From positions 1 through 5,520 of the forward strand of contig JAQVHJ010000177.1 in assembly GCA_028696285.1 (NCBI GenBank): a stretch of 5,520 nt of DNA, given 5' to 3'. The notes under the pieces were generated by a model that saw only the letters and a list, made by a program, of their open reading frames with translations, was not told where the DNA came from and ran no database searches. The number at the start of each line of letters is the position of its first letter. The first letter of the stretch is position 1. This DNA is from a bacterium. GTDB lineage: Bacteria; AUK180; JAQVHJ01. Both the position numbers and the translations under genes were made by a program. Below, piece after piece: positions 1 to 5,520 of this stretch.

Positions 1-2493
1 ATTTCATCTCTTCCTGTCGGCTGGACAGCTGTCCTATATGAATCAGACGGTGTTACTCTGCTTGATGATTCGGATGGTGATACAAATGTTGACATCGAAA
101 ATATCAACAGGTTTGGTGGGGAGTATCCGGTTAAGTTACGTGTCTATGTTCCTGCAGGAACTGCGGAAGGAACCACTCAGGTTATTAATATTAACGCATT
201 TACTGCAACATCTTCAGATACAGTAACTGATACAATTGTTGTCAGAACACTCGTTACATATGATTCCGGGGCATATAACCGGATTGAATATGATTTTGTA
301 ATAGGTGATACTATTTATGCAAAGAGTGTTAATGTATCAGTTGCATCTGTTTATTTCGACTGGTATGATAATTCCGGAACCCCGGTTTATCAATCTATTG
401 ATTATGGAGTAGTTGCAAATACTGCAAAGGATCAGTATACACCTGTTGTCGGTAATCAGATCGGTGAGTGGATTGTGATTATGAGGAATGCAGCAAATGA
501 TGCTGAATTGAACAGGGTTTATATAAACGTCGGGAATACCCTTGATTCCGGTGACAAATTAAAGCTTTTCCCTGCATGGTCTCCTGAAGATAACAGGGTT
601 GCGTATATTACTGAAAATACAGCGATGGCAGGGGATTGGCATATAAATTACTTAAATTTAAGCACTCTTACAGAAACTAAATTAACGGATGCTTCAGATG
701 TTGCATCTTTGGTAGGTATTAATACGGCTCCTGCAATTATTCATTATTCAAGAATATCATGGGATCCGGATTCCGGTGCAACTTCCGGAAGAATTGCCTT
801 TGCCGGAATTGACAATGATGACGGTTTTAATAATTCTGAAATCTATACAGTTGATCTAACACCGGATGCAACCGGATTTCCTGTTAAAAAAGTATCTCCT
901 TCAGGGAAATATGGTGATCCTTTCGGTGGATATGGCGGATGGATAGATCCATCTTGGGATAAAACAACTTTTTCAGCATCAGACACAGATGGAAGATGGA
1001 TGGCTGTTTCAGAACGCGGAAATATCTGGGTTTTCAAACCTGATTCATTAACTGACGGACCGCCTTATTTAGGCGGGAATTTTAAGAAACTTATCCGAAT
1101 TACGAATCTTACCTTATCAACAGATGTTGATGGCCTCTTCAATCCTGTCTGGTTTGAGGATGCAAGCGGAGATATTCGGATTGCTGTTGTTTATAAAACA
1201 GCAGGTTCTTCTAAATCTGATATTTATATTATCACTGAAGTAGATGAAATAATAAATCAGACATTAGCATCCCCGATTTATGGAAATTCACCGTATGACT
1301 ATACTATACTGGTTCCTTCACAATATCAGGTAAACAACCTTTCAGACATGATAAAAGTAACAGATTCTTCAAATCCTGTTTGGGCACCGGCGGTTTCACC
1401 TGATGGAACAATGATTTCATATTCAAGAGATATGAATATAATGTTTAACAATACACCTTTTTATAACAATCCTTACACAGCCTTAGAACAGACGGATTTT
1501 GATGTTTATAAAGTTGAAACGTCCACCAAACCTGATATTGAACCGTTTTTCTCGCATCCATGGGATGAAGGATTTGGTGATTGGTCTAATAATGGTCAAT
1601 ATCTAATCCATTTTGAACAGCCAACTGATGATGATCCAAGTCCCGGGAATCAGAATACTTTCAATATTGAAAGGTATTATATTGTTAACTCAACAGTCTT
1701 CGGAACAAACAATGGCGGTTTTAAAAGAAATTCACAGAAACCGATTATTTTGAAGGATTTAGCTTATTCTTCGATTGAGATTCCTTTTAATGCCCTTGAT
1801 TATCCGACATATATATCCATTTCCGAACCTTATGGAGCAAAACTCCAGAAGGATATGAGAAATAAAGCAGTTAAAGCCATCTTTCCACAACTCGGTAAAA
1901 AGAGTGGTGATTTAATCTATACAGGAGTAGCAAGGCAATTCGATCCTATTGGGTTGAATTTAAATTCAGATGCGGTAATAAAAATACATTACCTTGAATC
2001 TGAACTGAAATTTGCAAATAAAGAAAAGGTAAATGAGAATCTGCTTATCTTAGCATATTTTGATATGAATTCAAAAATATGGCTTCCCCTTGAATCGGAA
2101 GTTGATACAGAAAACAATATTGTATCTGCAAGATTTCATAAATTAGGTATCTTCGGGGTATTTTTGAAAGCTCCTGCAATTGAATATTCTTTGGATAATA
2201 TGATCATTTATCCTAATCCATTCAAGATATCCGAATCACAGACCAAGGAGATCACCTTTGATAAGTTACCCCCGGATATTAATTTCTTTAAAATCTATAA
2301 CATAGCCGGTGATCTTGTTTTCGAAATGAAAGATGAAGTTGATGTCCCATCAACTTTATATCCCGGATATTGGATGCGTACCTGGAACCTTACAAATTTA
2401 AAAGGTAAACGAGTTGCTTCCGGAATTTATATAGTTGTAATTAAAACAGAATCCGGTGATGATATAGTCAAAAAAGTAGGTGTAGTATTTTAG
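1..2493 (+). CDS. Large secreted/surface protein with TolB-like beta-propeller and C-terminal FlgD/T9SS-like sorting domain (5' end outside window)
   Basis: The frame is open from base 1 to the TAG at 2491-2493 (830 residues), so the start and any signal peptide lie upstream. The ATG at 475 is internal, not a start. Residues 1-82 look like an NEW3/DUF11-type Ig-like module (PVGWTAVLYESDG, then YPVKLRVYVPAGTAEG). A propeller follows, with WD40-like/PD40 blade signatures: FPAWSPEDNRVAYIT (about 568-612), ISWDPDSG...RIAFAG (about 754-816), IDPSWDK...WMAVS (937-1014), NPVWFEDASG (1141-1170), VWAPAVSPDGTMISYS (1378-1425) and DWSNNGQYLIHF (1579-1614). About 1795-2175 is a beta-rich linker that I cannot assign firmly. 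The C-terminus starts at YPNPF (2209-2223) and has W-x-L-x-N-L-x-G, VASGIY (2413-2430) and a KKVGVV end, as in FlgD-Ig or type A T9SS sorting domains. The role is probably an exported surface protein; its ligand or substrate is unknown. A terminator immediately follows. Confidence 0.9.
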   Translation: MSSLPVGWTAVLYESDGVTLLDDSDGDTNVDIENINRFGGEYPVKLRVYVPAGTAEGTTQVININAFTATSSDTVTDTIVVRTLVTYDSGAYNRIEYDFVIGDTIYAKSVNVSVASVYFDWYDNSGTPVYQSIDYGVVANTAKDQYTPVVGNQIGEWIVIMRNAANDAELNRVYINVGNTLDSGDKLKLFPAWSPEDNRVAYITENTAMAGDWHINYLNLSTLTETKLTDASDVASLVGINTAPAIIHYSRISWDPDSGATSGRIAFAGIDNDDGFNNSEIYTVDLTPDATGFPVKKVSPSGKYGDPFGGYGGWIDPSWDKTTFSASDTDGRWMAVSERGNIWVFKPDSLTDGPPYLGGNFKKLIRITNLTLSTDVDGLFNPVWFEDASGDIRIAVVYKTAGSSKSDIYIITEVDEIINQTLASPIYGNSPYDYTILVPSQYQVNNLSDMIKVTDSSNPVWAPAVSPDGTMISYSRDMNIMFNNTPFYNNPYTALEQTDFDVYKVETSTKPDIEPFFSHPWDEGFGDWSNNGQYLIHFEQPTDDDPSPGNQNTFNIERYYIVNSTVFGTNNGGFKRNSQKPIILKDLAYSSIEIPFNALDYPTYISISEPYGAKLQKDMRNKAVKAIFPQLGKKSGDLIYTGVARQFDPIGLNLNSDAVIKIHYLESELKFANKEKVNENLLILAYFDMNSKIWLPLESEVDTENNIVSARFHKLGIFGVFLKAPAIEYSLDNMIIYPNPFKISESQTKEITFDKLPPDINFFKIYNIAGDLVFEMKDEVDVPSTLYPGYWMRTWNLTNLKGKRVASGIYIVVIKTESGDDIVKKVGVVF

Positions 2494-2516
2494 GGGACAG
2501 CCGTCCCCTAATTTTT
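2490..2516 (+). terminator. Intrinsic terminator overlapping the stop codon of the surface-protein gene
   Basis: Bases 2490-2498 (TTAGGGGAC) pair perfectly with 2503-2511 (GTCCCCTAA) around the tetraloop AGCC, and TTTTT (2512-2516) follows. The TAG stop at 2491-2493 lies within the 5' arm. A GC-rich stem followed by a T-run is the classic Rho-independent layout. The next gene's promoter starts two bases later, which supports a transcription-unit boundary here. The core GGGGACAGCCGTCCCC may also be a dispersed REP-like palindrome, since 14 bases of it recur inverted at 5217-5230. Confidence 0.65.
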
Positions 2517-2517
2517 A

Positions 2518-2546
2518 TTGACCTTAACTTCATTTTGTAGTATAAT
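2518..2546 (+). promoter_or_regulatory. Sigma70-type promoter of the C69/SPASM operon
   Basis: The -35 box TTGACC (2518-2523) is one mismatch from TTGACA. The -10 box TATAAT (2541-2546) is a perfect consensus, and the spacer is exactly 17 bp. Transcription should begin around 2552-2554, giving a leader of only about 17 nt before the ATG at 2570. That leader has room for the ribosome binding site but not for a riboswitch or attenuator. No operator-like inverted repeat was seen between the boxes. Confidence 0.7.
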
Positions 2547-2559
2547 ATATCTGTAAATC

Positions 2560-2563
2560 GGAG
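2560..2563 (+). promoter_or_regulatory. Ribosome binding site of the C69 gene
   Basis: GGAG lies 6 nt before the ATG at 2570. It fixes the start so that the encoded protein begins Met-Cys-Asp-Thr, which places the expected Ntn-hydrolase nucleophile at residue 2. Confidence 0.7.
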
Positions 2564-2569
2564 TGTAAT

Positions 2570-3862
2570 ATGTGTGATACGGTTGTGGCTTTGGGTTCGT
2601 GGACTAAGAATGGCAGTGTTATTTTTGGGAAGAATAGTGACAGGGAGCCTGATGAGGTACAGAATTTAGAAGTTATTCCGGAGCAGGAATATCCGCTGTG
2701 TGCTGAGGTTAAGTGTACATATATTTCCATTCCACAAGTATCAAGAACTAACAGGATTTTTCTCTGCAGGCCGTTCTGGATGTTCGGCGCAGAGATGGGG
2801 GCAAATGAACATGGTGTTGTAATCGGGAATGAGGCGATATTCACGAAGGATAAGCCTGAAAAGATCGGGTTGACAGGAATGGATCTTCTGCGTTTAGCTT
2901 TAGAGCGCTCAGAATCAGCAAAAGAAGCTTTAGATGTCATAATCAATCTTCTTGAGAAATATGGCCAGGGCGGGAAATGCGGATACAGATTCAATCTCTA
3001 TTATATGAATAGTTATATAATTGCAGATAGATCAGAAGTTTATGTTCTTGAGACAAATAAAAGAAACTGGATATGGAAGAAGGTTAAGGATTTTTGGAGT
3101 ATCTCGAATATTCCATCAATTGAAGATGATTTCGATGATTGTGCACCTGGTCTGATTGAAGATGCAGTTAAACGCGGTTTCTGCAAGAGGAAATCCGATT
3201 TCAATTTCAAGAAATCATATTCCGGGAGATTCATGACCTGGGCTGCAGGGGGTGCACCAAGAGAATGCCAGACAAGGAATTATCTGCAGCGTTTTAAAAA
3301 AGAACTGGATATTTATTCTCTTTTTTCCCTTCTGAGATCTCACGGAGGTATCCAGGAATACAGGCCGGATAAGGTTAGTGAACCGATGGTGTGTTTCCAT
3401 TCCGCAAATAAATTATTTAGAAGAACACAAACAGTATGTTCAATTACAGCTGAACTCTCGGATAAAGGATGCAGATATTTTACAACCGGTTCATCGAATC
3501 CCTGTTTAAGCCCTTATTTCCCGATTTTCACTGAGGGAACAATTTTGCCGAAGGAATACCTGCCTGGAGGGGAGTTCTTTGATTTAAACTCATTCTGGTG
3601 GCGTTCAGAAAGATTTCACAGAAGAGCATTTCTTAAAACAGAAAATTTAAGGGTTGATTTAAGACTTGAGATTTATAATTTAGAAGACGAATTAAAAAAA
3701 ATAAATCGTAATTGTATACAATCTGAAATAGATAATTATTTTAAAAAAGTACTTTTATTAATAGAAAAATATGAAGAAAAGTTAAATAATTATCCTGACA
3801 AAAATGTAAATTTCTTTTATCGAAAATATTGGAATGGTTATAATAAAAAAAATAGAGTATAA
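2570..3862 (+). CDS. Secernin-like peptidase family C69 (U34) protein, Ntn-hydrolase fold
   Basis: This complete 430-residue protein is close to the usual secernin length of about 400-430. It starts MCDTVVALG. In family C69 the Cys after the removed Met is the N-terminal nucleophile, so Cys2 is the presumed catalytic residue. Recognisable secernin blocks run in order: VIFGKNSDREPDEVQ (17-31), CTYISIPQV (49-57), RPFWMFGAEMGANEHGV (67-83), GNEA (86-89), GMDLLRLALERSESAKEALDV (103-123), YGQGG (131-135), VYVLET (157-162) and a late SSNPCLSPYFP (308-318). No signal peptide or membrane segment is visible, so it should be cytoplasmic. Known family activities are dipeptidase/amidohydrolase, but many secernins have no proven substrate. 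The last 70 residues are Lys/Asn-rich, probably helical, and encoded by very AT-rich DNA. It has its own promoter, and its stop overlaps the next start by one base, implying co-expression with the SPASM enzyme. Confidence 0.92.
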   Translation: MCDTVVALGSWTKNGSVIFGKNSDREPDEVQNLEVIPEQEYPLCAEVKCTYISIPQVSRTNRIFLCRPFWMFGAEMGANEHGVVIGNEAIFTKDKPEKIGLTGMDLLRLALERSESAKEALDVIINLLEKYGQGGKCGYRFNLYYMNSYIIADRSEVYVLETNKRNWIWKKVKDFWSISNIPSIEDDFDDCAPGLIEDAVKRGFCKRKSDFNFKKSYSGRFMTWAAGGAPRECQTRNYLQRFKKELDIYSLFSLLRSHGGIQEYRPDKVSEPMVCFHSANKLFRRTQTVCSITAELSDKGCRYFTTGSSNPCLSPYFPIFTEGTILPKEYLPGGEFFDLNSFWWRSERFHRRAFLKTENLRVDLRLEIYNLEDELKKINRNCIQSEIDNYFKKVLLLIEKYEEKLNNYPDKNVNFFYRKYWNGYNKKNRV

Positions 3863-5013
3863 TGAAAGGGCTTTTAGATATCTTCACAAAACCGAAGCAT
3901 TGGGTAATCAACAGGAATCAACAGAGAATTTTAAATGTTTATCAAAAACTTTTGAAGTATCCCCAACTTGCAAGGGCCTTTACAGGTTTTTCAAGGTTCA
4001 TGATAGGGGGATTTATTTATTCGTTAAAGATTGAGGTGAACAATTATTGTTCGCTAAAATGTAAAATGTGTTATCTCCCCAAATTAAATAAGCCGCAGGA
4101 AGACCTTCCCAATGAAATTATCGATAAACTTTTCAAGGATATAAGCGGATATAAAATTCGTATTGAAATACTTGGAGGTGAGCCTCTCCAGAGAAAAGAT
4201 ATTGTTGAGGTTGTCGCAAAGGCGAAAAAGATTGCGAAATCACCGTACATTACACTTTATACAAACGGGATAAATGCTACTCCGGAACTTTCTAGAGGCC
4301 TGAAGAAAGCCGGCCTAGCCGGAGTAATCGTTACTTTAATATCGCATAAACCGGATGTTCACGATGCATTTACGGGTGTTCCCGGGAGCTGGGAGAAAAC
4401 GGTTGCCGGGATTAAAAACCTGAATGAAGCCGGGATTAAGGTATTTACATTCTCTGCTATTCACAAAGAAAATTATCTTGAATATAAAGATCTGTTTACC
4501 TTTGTGAAGAATGACTTAAAAGCACACCCGTTATTTTATCAGTATGTTCCCCAATGTCCGAATGATAAATTGCTTATTGAGCAGAATGCCTGGAGTAAAA
4601 TCAAGCATTGGGTTTTATATGAACAGGAGAAGGAACATGCTGAATTTGTAAGGAATTTTTATTTACTTACCGGAAATGCGTGTTCAGGAGGGAATTTTGT
4701 TTTCACGGTTAAGGTTGACGGAACTATTCAGCCATGTCCGTTTGTGGATGATATTCCGCTTGGGTCTTTGAAAGAGAAAAGTATCTGGAAGATTTTTAAG
4801 AACAGGTTTAAAAATACAAAGTTAAAATTATTCAAGGATCCCCCGGAGGAATGCCAAAAATGTTCTTATGTAACTGCCTGTTCCGGAGGATGTAAGGCTG
4901 GGAATAAAGAAGTGTTCGGGAGATATGACAAGAAGGATATTAGATGCTTAGGACCATTTAATGATAAAATGAATAATGATGAGGTCCTGAACCGGGTTCC
5001 CGCATTTTTTTAA
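3862..5013 (+). CDS. Radical SAM/SPASM domain protein
   Basis: This is a complete 383-residue enzyme. After a helical, basic N-terminal stretch (1-55), the radical SAM core has C63-x3-C67-x2-C70 for the SAM-binding [4Fe-4S] cluster. GGEP follows at 105-108 (SAM amino-group contact), then YTNG at 133-136. The C-terminal SPASM region is intact: C274-x12-G287-x4-C292, then C331-x2-C334-x5-C340-x3-C344 and C362. That set can hold two auxiliary Fe-S clusters. SPASM enzymes such as anSME, AlbA and PqqE modify peptides or proteins, but some act on other substrates, so the substrate here is unknown. Residues 1-55 are too short for a typical PqqD-like peptide-recognition domain. The ATG sits in TAATG with the C69 stop, and only a weak TAGAG precedes it, so translation is probably by coupling or reinitiation from the C69 gene. 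The Fe-S chemistry suggests low-oxygen conditions. Confidence 0.94.
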   Translation: MKGLLDIFTKPKHWVINRNQQRILNVYQKLLKYPQLARAFTGFSRFMIGGFIYSLKIEVNNYCSLKCKMCYLPKLNKPQEDLPNEIIDKLFKDISGYKIRIEILGGEPLQRKDIVEVVAKAKKIAKSPYITLYTNGINATPELSRGLKKAGLAGVIVTLISHKPDVHDAFTGVPGSWEKTVAGIKNLNEAGIKVFTFSAIHKENYLEYKDLFTFVKNDLKAHPLFYQYVPQCPNDKLLIEQNAWSKIKHWVLYEQEKEHAEFVRNFYLLTGNACSGGNFVFTVKVDGTIQPCPFVDDIPLGSLKEKSIWKIFKNRFKNTKLKLFKDPPEECQKCSYVTACSGGCKAGNKEVFGRYDKKDIRCLGPFNDKMNNDEVLNRVPAFF

Positions 5014-5034
5014 ATTAATTTTATGGAGTTGGCG

Positions 5035-5154
5035 ATGTTAAAGAAAAAGGTGAATCTTATGTTTGCAATAATTTATTTTATTTTAGCTGACAGATTTATT
5101 TGTTATTATTTACTTCGGAAAAAATATCGGGGTCAATTTAATGGGATCTATTAA
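5035..5154 (+). CDS. Possible 39-residue small membrane peptide
   Basis: The ORF starts at ATG 5035, with GGAG (5025-5028) spaced 6 nt upstream, and ends at TAA 5152-5154. An in-frame ATG at 5023 would add four residues but has no ribosome site. The product starts MLKKK, has a hydrophobic centre FAIIYFILADRF (about 10-21) continuing to ICYYLL (22-27), and ends with a basic RKKYR segment. This is the profile of a short single-span peptide with charged flanks. It begins 21 nt after the SPASM stop and overlaps the YgiQ start by 14 nt. I recognise no family. It could be a chance ORF in AT-rich spacer, a small membrane protein, or a leader that couples translation into the next gene. The well-placed ribosome site is the main support. 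Confidence 0.3.
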   Translation: MLKKKVNLMFAIIYFILADRFICYYLLRKKYRGQFNGIY

Positions 5155-5520
5155 AAAAATCGAAAAGACTAAAGTGCCAACAATACGAAAATTACAGACC
5201 GTCTTGCAACCTTGCAACGGCTGTCCCCTACCTATAACAGCGGAGGAATTAAAAAGCCGTGGTTGGGATTATGTTGATGTAATTATTGTTACGGGTGATG
5301 CGTATGTTGACCATCCGTCGTTTGGTGCTGCGATTATCGGGCGTTTGATTGAGAGTCACGGGTTCAGGGTAGCAATACTTCCACAACCTAACTGGCGTGA
5401 TGACCTCCGTGATTTTAAAAAGCTTGGGAAGCCCCGTTATTTCTTCGGAGTTACGGCTGGGAACATGGATTCTATGGTGAATCATTATACAGCAAACAAG
5501 CGTTTGCGTTCAGATGACGC
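5141..5520 (+). CDS. ygiQ: YgiQ-family (UPF0313) radical SAM protein, N-terminal part (3' end outside window)
   Basis: Only about 126 N-terminal residues are in the window, and the frame is open to the last base. Diagnostic blocks are GWDYVDVIIVTGDAYVDHPSFG (41-62, read as two adjoining pieces GWDYVDVIIV and TGDAYVDHPSFG), IIGRLIESHGFRVAI, QPNW, FKKLGKPRYFFGVTAGNMD and SMVNHYTANKRLRSDDA. These match the conserved N-terminal domain of YgiQ proteins, which are usually about 600 residues or more. The radical SAM cysteines lie beyond the window. The family's reaction is not established. ATG 5141 is the first start after an in-frame TAG at 5084, with a GGGG (5129-5132) 8 nt upstream. In-frame GTG 5174 and TTG 5204 are weaker alternatives. 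Family similarity begins only at about LPITAEEL (residue 30). Residues 19-30 are encoded by a hairpin repeat that runs into that point. Confidence 0.9.
   Translation, partial: MGSIKKIEKTKVPTIRKLQTVLQPCNGCPLPITAEELKSRGWDYVDVIIVTGDAYVDHPSFGAAIIGRLIESHGFRVAILPQPNWRDDLRDFKKLGKPRYFFGVTAGNMDSMVNHYTANKRLRSDD
5194..5230 (+). repeat. REP-like hairpin repeat inside the 5' coding region of ygiQ
   Basis: A tandem octamer CTTGCAAC occurs at 5203-5210 and 5211-5218. It lies inside an imperfect hairpin: ACAG/CCG/TTGCA (5194-5208) pairs with TGCAACGGCTGT (5213-5224), with bulges at A5198 and at 5202-5203 and the loop ACCT. The right end ACGGCTGTCCCCTA (5217-5230) is the exact reverse complement of 2491-2504 in the upstream terminator palindrome. 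That inverted 14-base match suggests a dispersed element family, but only two partial copies are visible here. The element is read through in frame as residues 19-30 of the YgiQ protein. Confidence 0.5.

Noticed and set aside
475..2493. Complete gene starting at ATG 475
   Set aside because: The same frame is open back to base 1 and encodes a coherent Ig-like module, and no ribosome site precedes 475. The true start is upstream of the window.
2530..2994. Minus-strand ORF of 154 codons
   Set aside because: It lies opposite the strongly conserved N-terminal half of the C69 gene, resembles no family I know, and would cover that gene's promoter -10 and ribosome site. It is a shadow ORF.
3834..4034. 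Plus-strand ORF spanning the C69/SPASM junction
   Set aside because: It is out of frame with both genes and only re-reads the SPASM N-terminal region.
4989..5011. Terminator at the end of the SPASM gene (GC-rich inverted bases followed by T7)
   Set aside because: The possible stems, CGGG/CCCG or GAAC/GTTC, are only 4 bp with loops of 2-3 nt, too small to be convincing. No other terminator is visible before ygiQ.
5087..5112. Promoter for ygiQ (CTGACA with AT-rich boxes downstream)
   Set aside because: No good -10 hexamer falls at 16-18 bp. The nearest boxes (TATTAT at 5104, TATTTA at 5107) are spaced 11 and 14 bp, so this looks like ordinary AT-rich spacer.
5242..5247. GGAGGA as a ribosome site for a shorter YgiQ start
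   Set aside because: No in-frame ATG, GTG or TTG lies at a usable distance downstream. The bases encode the conserved A-E-E of LPITAEEL.
5249..5485. Minus-strand ORF of 78 codons
   Set aside because: It is antisense to the conserved YgiQ coding sequence and has no recognisable motif.
1..5520. CRISPR array, tRNA, rRNA or full insertion sequence
   Set aside because: I saw no regularly spaced repeats, cloverleaf-like segment, rRNA-like sequence or transposase reading frame in the window.

Overview
The window is a compact, plus-strand bacterial stretch with moderately low GC. It reads in the standard code and holds four confident genes: two cut by the window edges and two complete. The first gene combines a secreted TolB-like beta-propeller with a YPNPF/FlgD-like C-terminal sorting domain. 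That fold is common in Bacteroidota and in uncultivated Gram-negative phyla such as Elusimicrobia-like lineages. I cannot place the organism more precisely from this sequence.

Layout. (1) 1-2493 is the 3' part of a large extracellular protein, open from the first base. Its stop codon lies inside a perfect 9-bp hairpin followed by a T-run (2490-2516), which reads as an intrinsic terminator. (2) A near-consensus sigma70-type promoter (TTGACC, 17 bp, TATAAT; 2518-2546) follows at once and should start a new transcript about 17 nt before the next gene. (3) 2570-3862 encodes a complete secernin-like family C69 protein with an N-terminal Met-Cys. (4) 3862-5013 encodes a complete radical SAM/SPASM protein whose ATG overlaps the previous stop by one base. 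(5) 5014-5140 is a short gap holding a possible 39-residue membrane peptide ORF (5035-5154). (6) 5141 to the window end is the N-terminal part of a YgiQ-family (UPF0313) radical SAM protein. Its early codons run through a hairpin repeat that shares 14 bases, inverted, with the terminator palindrome of the first gene.

How the genes may work together. The promoter and the one-base overlap argue that the C69 protein and the SPASM enzyme are co-expressed and translationally coupled. An Ntn-type amidohydrolase beside a SPASM enzyme would suit peptide or amide chemistry, but no substrate can be named. The link to the short ORF and the YgiQ gene downstream is only positional. The surface protein appears to be a separate transcription unit.
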